A stretch of DNA of 47,982 bases from Bifidobacterium breve (GTDB lineage: Bacteria; Actinomycetota; Actinomycetes; Nanopelagicales; Nanopelagicaceae). The stretch covers positions 1 through 47,982 of the forward strand of contig CAMBGS010000004.1 of assembly GCA_945866305.1 (NCBI GenBank), written 5' to 3'. Below, one piece after another: positions 44,147-47,982 of the stretch. The notes under the pieces are model-generated. The model saw nothing but the letters and a program-made list of their open reading frames with translations. It made no database searches and had not been told where the DNA came from. Position 1 is the first letter of the stretch. The number at the start of each line of letters is the position of its first letter. The translations under genes were made by a program, and so were the position numbers.

Positions 44147-45268
44147 GTGGATATTCTCAAACTTGACCCTAATGAAGAGGATGAATACCGCGAGGACGCA
44201 GAGATAGAAGCAGAAGTTGAAGAAGAAGAGCTGGGTATTGCGGCTCCGAAGAAACCATCCGTAGCTGACCGCAAGTCATTTAAATTCGGCATAGCAGCTG
44301 CGTTTGTTTACACATTAGTCCTGATAGGCGACACAATCGGTGCGAGGATCACACTAAATGGTGCAAACCCAATTGAATATGGTCAAGGCTCAATAGTTGC
44401 TCAAGCATGCGATGACGATGGGATACGCGTATCTGCCATTTCGTATACCGATACTTCAACGGTGCCTTATTCGTTCTATCTTGCAGGAATCCGCCTTTCT
44501 GAGATATCTGATGCCTGTATCAACCAGACATTTAAGCTAACAATTCTGGATTCAGGCGCTAACGCTTTAAATCTTGGATTTAATCAAATGACGGGTGGCA
44601 CCGGCCCAGATGCGACTTTCGCTAAATTTTTACTGACTAGAAATTCATCTGATTCAGATGGCATTGATTGGCGCGTTTTCCCGACGTCAACTTTTCCAAA
44701 TCCACCCTCCGAAACAGGCTTGACGATCTGTGGTGGTGATTACGATTTGTCAGACACTATTGATTATGACTTTGGTGCCGATATTCCGAAACCGGGTTGC
44801 CCAGAAAATAATTACCTGATCCATTGGCGCGGGTTTGTTAAGATTCCAAAGACAGATGATGGCGTTAAGCACGATGTGGTTTTCTCTTTGTTTAGCCTCG
44901 GCAAAGCACAGGTTCAAATTAATAACCAGAACATAATTACAGACCGAAACGGTCACGATTTTGGCAAAGTTACCGGAAGCATTCCAATGCAGTACGGCCG
45001 CTCTTATGGAATTGATGTTTGGATGCATAAAACAACGGGCAATGCCAAGATAAGACTGGACTGGAATGTTGATTCCGAGACAACAATTCCTGCCGGCGTA
45101 TTCCAGTACGACTCCTCAATTTCGGCACAAGTCTCTGCCAGCGAAGGTACAACAGACTATTACGCGACCTACTCACCAAGCTCTGCCAATTCCCGCACTT
45201 TCACCGTTTTCTTCCCGCGAAAATTGCCAGCAGATTCCGTTAAGAAATTCACGTTGGAGACATCCTGA
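44147..45268 (+). CDS. Membrane-anchored exported protein, EYGQG-ACD family, PA14-like domain
   Basis: 373 residues from the GTG at 44147, which has AAGGGGG six bases upstream. Its N-terminus MDILKLDP parallels MEILKFAEP of the paralog at 47064, which supports this start over TTG 44120 or ATG 44132. A very acidic cytosolic segment (~1-45) precedes one span (~53-72), then ITLNGANPIEYGQGSIVAQACD and a second conserved Cys in DACINQTFKLTI. Residues ~225-330 resemble a PA14-like domain (NNYLIHWRGFVKIP, DDGVKHDV, IRLDW). Probably a surface protein or adhesin; function inferred. Confidence 0.6.
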   Translation: MDILKLDPNEEDEYREDAEIEAEVEEEELGIAAPKKPSVADRKSFKFGIAAAFVYTLVLIGDTIGARITLNGANPIEYGQGSIVAQACDDDGIRVSAISYTDTSTVPYSFYLAGIRLSEISDACINQTFKLTILDSGANALNLGFNQMTGGTGPDATFAKFLLTRNSSDSDGIDWRVFPTSTFPNPPSETGLTICGGDYDLSDTIDYDFGADIPKPGCPENNYLIHWRGFVKIPKTDDGVKHDVVFSLFSLGKAQVQINNQNIITDRNGHDFGKVTGSIPMQYGRSYGIDVWMHKTTGNAKIRLDWNVDSETTIPAGVFQYDSSISAQVSASEGTTDYYATYSPSSANSRTFTVFFPRKLPADSVKKFTLETS

Positions 45269-46032
45269 TGCTTCGTATGTCCCAGGTCCGTAACCTAAAC
45301 AAGGGGGATAATTCGTATAAAAGGAAGTTGGCGGTCCGCTTTATCGTTCTGAGCCTGAGCGCCTTTTTTCTCTCGCAAGTAATCCCGACGCTAGCCGAAG
45401 AGCAGGATCGAGCGACTGAGTTAACTGAGGAGATCGCACCGACTGATTCGTCCCCATCGCCTTCACCGAGCTCGGCAACAGAAACGGCAACTGCTCCGAG
45501 TGATGCACCAAGTGGCTCGGCCAGTGCTAGCCCGAGCAGCACCCCGATCGTGTACCCAGCAAGACCATCGCAGTCGCAAGGAATGGTGATTCAAGTTCCA
45601 AATGAAATTTCAGTTGACCCACGCGCCCAAATTGTCCGAATTCCAAAGATTACCGTTTCAGGCCCGGAGTACTTATTAGTTTGCATAAATACTGTCAACA
45701 CAGTCGTTGATGTATTAACAATTGGGGCACCCGATAACGTAAACGCCACTAATCTGTATATAAGTGGTGACTTGAGTTCCACTGTAACGATCTCTGCCCC
45801 CACCACTTTGGTGAATACCGTCTTTAACGCTTCAGGCGGCGCCAAGGTCTCTGCGTTGGGGCGCTCGCTGGCAGGTCAACAGATTCAAATCGGATTCCTG
45901 GCTACCGATAAGCAAGCCGAGAATTCGTCGCTCTGCCCGAAGATTTTCGCGGAAAATCGCCGCGTACTATCGATAAATGCCGGGGGGGTAGGCATAGGAA
46001 TGAAAAAGGGAGAAGTGACTCTCAAGCGCTAA
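45268..46032 (+). CDS. Exported protein with Ser/Pro/Thr-rich linker
   Basis: 254 residues. The basic N-terminus and one hydrophobic segment (~22-42, signal peptide or anchor) are followed by a Ser-Pro-Ala-Thr-rich low-complexity region (~50-95) and a beta-rich domain with two cysteines (VCINTVN and SLCPKIF). The linker is typical of wall-spanning actinobacterial surface proteins. It starts at the overlapping TGATG of the preceding gene, with GGAG nine bases upstream, so it is coupled to it. I do not recognise a family. It lacks the E-[FY]-G-Q-G motif of its neighbours. Confidence 0.6.
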   Translation: MLRMSQVRNLNKGDNSYKRKLAVRFIVLSLSAFFLSQVIPTLAEEQDRATELTEEIAPTDSSPSPSPSSATETATAPSDAPSGSASASPSSTPIVYPARPSQSQGMVIQVPNEISVDPRAQIVRIPKITVSGPEYLLVCINTVNTVVDVLTIGAPDNVNATNLYISGDLSSTVTISAPTTLVNTVFNASGGAKVSALGRSLAGQQIQIGFLATDKQAENSSLCPKIFAENRRVLSINAGGVGIGMKKGEVTLKR

Positions 46033-46123
46033 ATTCCGCGCTTATGGCATATTTTCGGCAATCCGAATAGGCTCTGGGGATTAGCTCGGGCACACTGGCA
46101 ACGAGCAGTTACAAATTGAGGAG

Positions 46124-46819
46124 GTGGTACCCATCGCAGGAAACTTGGGATCACCTCTAAGCGGAAAAATGAACAATGGTTTCGCCGGAATCGGTGGAGC
46201 AAAATCAAAATTGATGTTGGGTGTTGCAGTTGTTGCACTCGTTCCATTTTTGATGTCAACATTTGCCGCGAATGTAACAGTTGGTTCTGGCGCACTTGAA
46301 TTCGGCCAAGGCTCTCAGCAAGCAATTGCATGCGACCCGACTGTTTTTGTTTCGATTGGCGAAGAATGGCATTCACAACCTACGCCTACAGATGCATCCG
46401 CCGGATTTTTCCGAGTCAAAGCGGTAACAATTTCAAATCTTGATTTGAATTCATGCCGTAGCAAGAAATTACGCATGCGTCTTATTAATACGACTGGTTC
46501 TGAAATCCCGATTGGCGCGAGCGCTGATGTGCGCGTATTACAAATTGTTGTCCCTGATGTTGACGCTCAAGTCAGTTCGAGTGATGCAACATATTTACAG
46601 CTTGCCTCGCTAAATGGTGACGGCGGCGTAGTTGGCGGCACCCTTGTGTCGGCTGCTTCACTGAATATCGCCGGTACATCTATCTACGATGGCAGCGATC
46701 TTTCAACTACATCTGCAGACGTTACCTATTACTTGGACCCAACGAGCTCACTCGTCAATATCGACGGTCAGATTGTTGGACGCACAACGGTGGAAACCGT
46801 AAATAACCCAAAGCGCTAA
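46124..46819 (+). CDS. Exported protein, EFGQG-ACD family, member 2
   Basis: About 215-231 residues. A signal/anchor segment (KLMLGVAVVALVPFLMSTFAA) precedes VTVGSGALEFGQGSQQAIACD. The second conserved cysteine is in NSCRSKKLRMRLIN, followed by a beta-rich domain ending in a YYLD...IDGQIVG segment. It is paralogous to the genes at 44147 and 47064. The start is uncertain: GTG 46124 lies inside a strong GAGGAGG ribosome site, which fits initiation near 46133 (codon ATC), while the next ATG (46169) is 44 bases away. No enzyme motif. Extracellular location is inferred from the hydrophobic segment. Confidence 0.6.
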   Translation: MVPIAGNLGSPLSGKMNNGFAGIGGAKSKLMLGVAVVALVPFLMSTFAANVTVGSGALEFGQGSQQAIACDPTVFVSIGEEWHSQPTPTDASAGFFRVKAVTISNLDLNSCRSKKLRMRLINTTGSEIPIGASADVRVLQIVVPDVDAQVSSSDATYLQLASLNGDGGVVGGTLVSAASLNIAGTSIYDGSDLSTTSADVTYYLDPTSSLVNIDGQIVGRTTVETVNNPKR

Positions 46820-47063
46820 ACCGCCTTGGATGAAGAGATTTGTTGGGTCTGCGCAAGCCTGCCCAGCAAAACAGATCGCTGATCGGCGCTTGGCTGCGGG
46901 GAAGTAGTCAAAACGAGAGGCGGTTTGGGGTTCTCCCAAGCGGTCATTCTGGCTGAGGGGTGGCCCTTGACCCACCCTTGACTCACCCTCTGGGTGAGTG
47001 ATTGGATTGAGCCGTTGTCCACCGTGGGCAGCGCCACTACGTACCGCGCAAAGGACATTTCAA
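46820..47063. other. Structured intergenic region between two EFGQG family genes
   Basis: No gene is seen. Two inverted repeats occur. TTTGTTGGG/CCCAGCAAA lies near 46840-46870. ACTCACCC-TCT-GGGTGAGT (46981-46999) is a perfect 8-bp stem with a three-base loop. No T run follows either, so they are not typical terminators. The ribosome site AAAGGA for the next gene lies at ~47050. Confidence 0.5.
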
Positions 47064-47687
47064 GTGGAGATTTTAAAGTTTGCAGAACCACCAAAGCGTA
47101 ATTCACGCACCAATACAAAAAAGCGTGGCGGAATTATGCCACTACTCGCAGTTGTAGTCTCTGTAGCCGTTGTCGGTGGCATGAGCACAACTCTTGCGGG
47201 AACTATTTCTCTTAACACTTCAGGAAGCGTTGAATTCGGTCAGGGAGTTGTAACAACAGCTGCTTGTGATACAACGATCAAAATTCTTCCTGCCTCATCA
47301 TTTGAAACATCAACGTCAACTTTCAATGTTTCGACAATTGCCTTGCAAAATATCGGAAGCAACGGCGGAACAGAGACATCAACCGCTGGCGCTGGATGCC
47401 TTGGAAAGAAGCTGACACTGAAGGCGTATAACGCTAGTGGGGAAGCGCTAACCATGAATGCGGCTAACGGTACGGAAATCTTTGTAACCCTTCCAAGCTC
47501 GGTTACAAACGCGAATGACAATGCCAGTTACACAACTAAGACTGCGACTGCAACCATCACTGGCGCCGGTAGTTTTGGCGGCGATACGGGGCAAGATGGT
47601 CCAACAAACGCCGGTACATTCACAATCGGTAACTTGAAAATTCCAGGTTCCGTTACAAAGATCACCATTGAAAGCAGCGAAGCTTAA
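47064..47687 (+). CDS. Exported protein, EFGQG-ACD family, member 3
   Basis: 207 residues from the GTG at 47064 (AAAGGA eight bases upstream; N-terminus MEILKFAEP). A basic cytosolic segment rich in Arg/Lys precedes a hydrophobic span (~24-44). Then come ISLNTSGSVEFGQGVVTTAACD, the conserved second cysteine in AGCLGKKLTLKAYNASGEAL, and a beta-rich domain. It is the smallest member of the tandem family. Cys pairs at ACD and C-x5-L-x-L probably form a disulfide outside the cell. A strong terminator follows, so this is the last gene of its transcript. Confidence 0.65.
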   Translation: MEILKFAEPPKRNSRTNTKKRGGIMPLLAVVVSVAVVGGMSTTLAGTISLNTSGSVEFGQGVVTTAACDTTIKILPASSFETSTSTFNVSTIALQNIGSNGGTETSTAGAGCLGKKLTLKAYNASGEALTMNAANGTEIFVTLPSSVTNANDNASYTTKTATATITGAGSFGGDTGQDGPTNAGTFTIGNLKIPGSVTKITIESSEA

Positions 47688-47713
47688 TCTTCGTTAATTG
47701 CGCGGTTTGATGA

Positions 47714-47758
47714 GAACCTGGTTTGGGTCTAGCACCCAAACCAGGTTTCTCTATTTAA
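47714..47758 (+). terminator. Strong intrinsic terminator
   Basis: A perfect 14-bp stem, AACCTGGTTTGGGT (47715-47728) with ACCCAAACCAGGTT (47734-47747), closes a five-base loop. It is followed by TCTCTATTT. It lies 27 bases after the stop of the third EFGQG-family gene. Confidence 0.85.
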
Positions 47759-47806
47759 ACTTAACCTGAAGTAGATTGATACAGTCCATTGGAGCTAGGG
47801 GGAGAA

Positions 47807-47982
47807 ATGCCGAACTTTCGCCGCATCTTCGATGACCCTAGCGACCCGGATATCTGGATTGCAGATGAGAGTCCAGAATCTGAAAAATATGTTCTAGTCA
47901 CAGTATCTGGTGACAAAGGAGAACAAACCGTCCTCGTGACGTCAGATAAATCATTTGAAAGTAAAGCACGCCATTTTGTGCA
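47807..47982 (+). CDS. Unidentified protein, N-terminal 58 residues only
   Basis: The reading frame starts at the ATG at 47807 with a good AGGGGGAG ribosome site and runs off the window. The visible residues (MPNFRRIFDDPSDPDIWIAD, then a DKGEQTVLVTSDKSFE segment) are soluble and acidic, without signal peptide or membrane span. Too little is present to assign a family. It is transcribed separately from the upstream surface-protein genes because of the terminator between. Confidence 0.6.
   Translation, partial: MPNFRRIFDDPSDPDIWIADESPESEKYVLVTVSGDKGEQTVLVTSDKSFESKARHFV

Overview
The window looks like a compact, medium-to-low GC actinobacterial chromosome. The markers are an mtrA-mtrB-comF-secA block, a WhiB1 protein with the same four-cysteine layout as the mycobacterial protein, a PdtaS-type HisKA_2 kinase next to whiB1, and an Rv3235-like gene beside secA. 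Many intergenic gaps are short or absent, stop/start codons overlap (TAATG, TGATG, GTGA), and several genes have a -10-like hexamer just upstream of the start codon and no Shine-Dalgarno. That combination fits a streamlined free-living actinobacterium such as the freshwater Nanopelagicales (acI) group. This placement is inference from gene content, not a phylogeny.

Layout: 1-6.1 kb holds the 3' end of S-adenosylhomocysteine hydrolase, the MtrA/MtrB two-component system, ComF and SecA, without the usual lpqB and hpf/raiA genes. 6.1-10.7 kb holds the Rv3235-like gene, a SAF-domain protein with a CpaE/ParA-like partner that has lost its P-loop lysine, a small conserved protein, PdtaS and WhiB1, then tRNA-Arg(CCG). 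10.9-17 kb is a methionine-themed stretch: msrA, msrB, a LacI regulator preceded by helically phased TTRCAG repeats, a PatB/MalY C-S lyase, an FAD oxidoreductase and cystathionine gamma-synthase. 17-25.6 kb has two small membrane proteins, an alpha-glucosidase, a second two-component system, TerC, a methyltransferase that shares a palindromic promoter with terC, long-form ArgG and an FKBP lipoprotein.

25.8-31.4 kb is a complete ABC importer operon ending in a single protein that fuses a glycerophosphodiesterase to an inositol-monophosphatase-type phosphatase. The arrangement suggests uptake and two-step dismantling of a glycerophosphodiester such as glycerophosphoinositol. 31.4-35.7 kb is an FMN-riboswitch-controlled ribD-ribE-ribBA-ribH-mutM operon. 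35.8-41.6 kb is carbohydrate metabolism: a secreted pullulanase, an SDR, a mutarotase-like protein and a zinc alcohol dehydrogenase. A secreted trypsin-like protease follows.

From 42.65 kb to the end the character changes. A degenerate 3' half of a tRNA-Lys(CUU) gene marks a possible integration boundary. Beyond it lie an unrecognised two-gene membrane module (a MotB/TolR-like single-span protein and a two-span partner) and, divergently, a run of exported proteins. Three of these share a membrane span, an E-[FY]-G-Q-G...ACD motif and a second conserved cysteine. A strong terminator closes that run. This accessory-looking end and the phosphodiesterase-phosphatase fusion operon are the two best candidates for undescribed biology.
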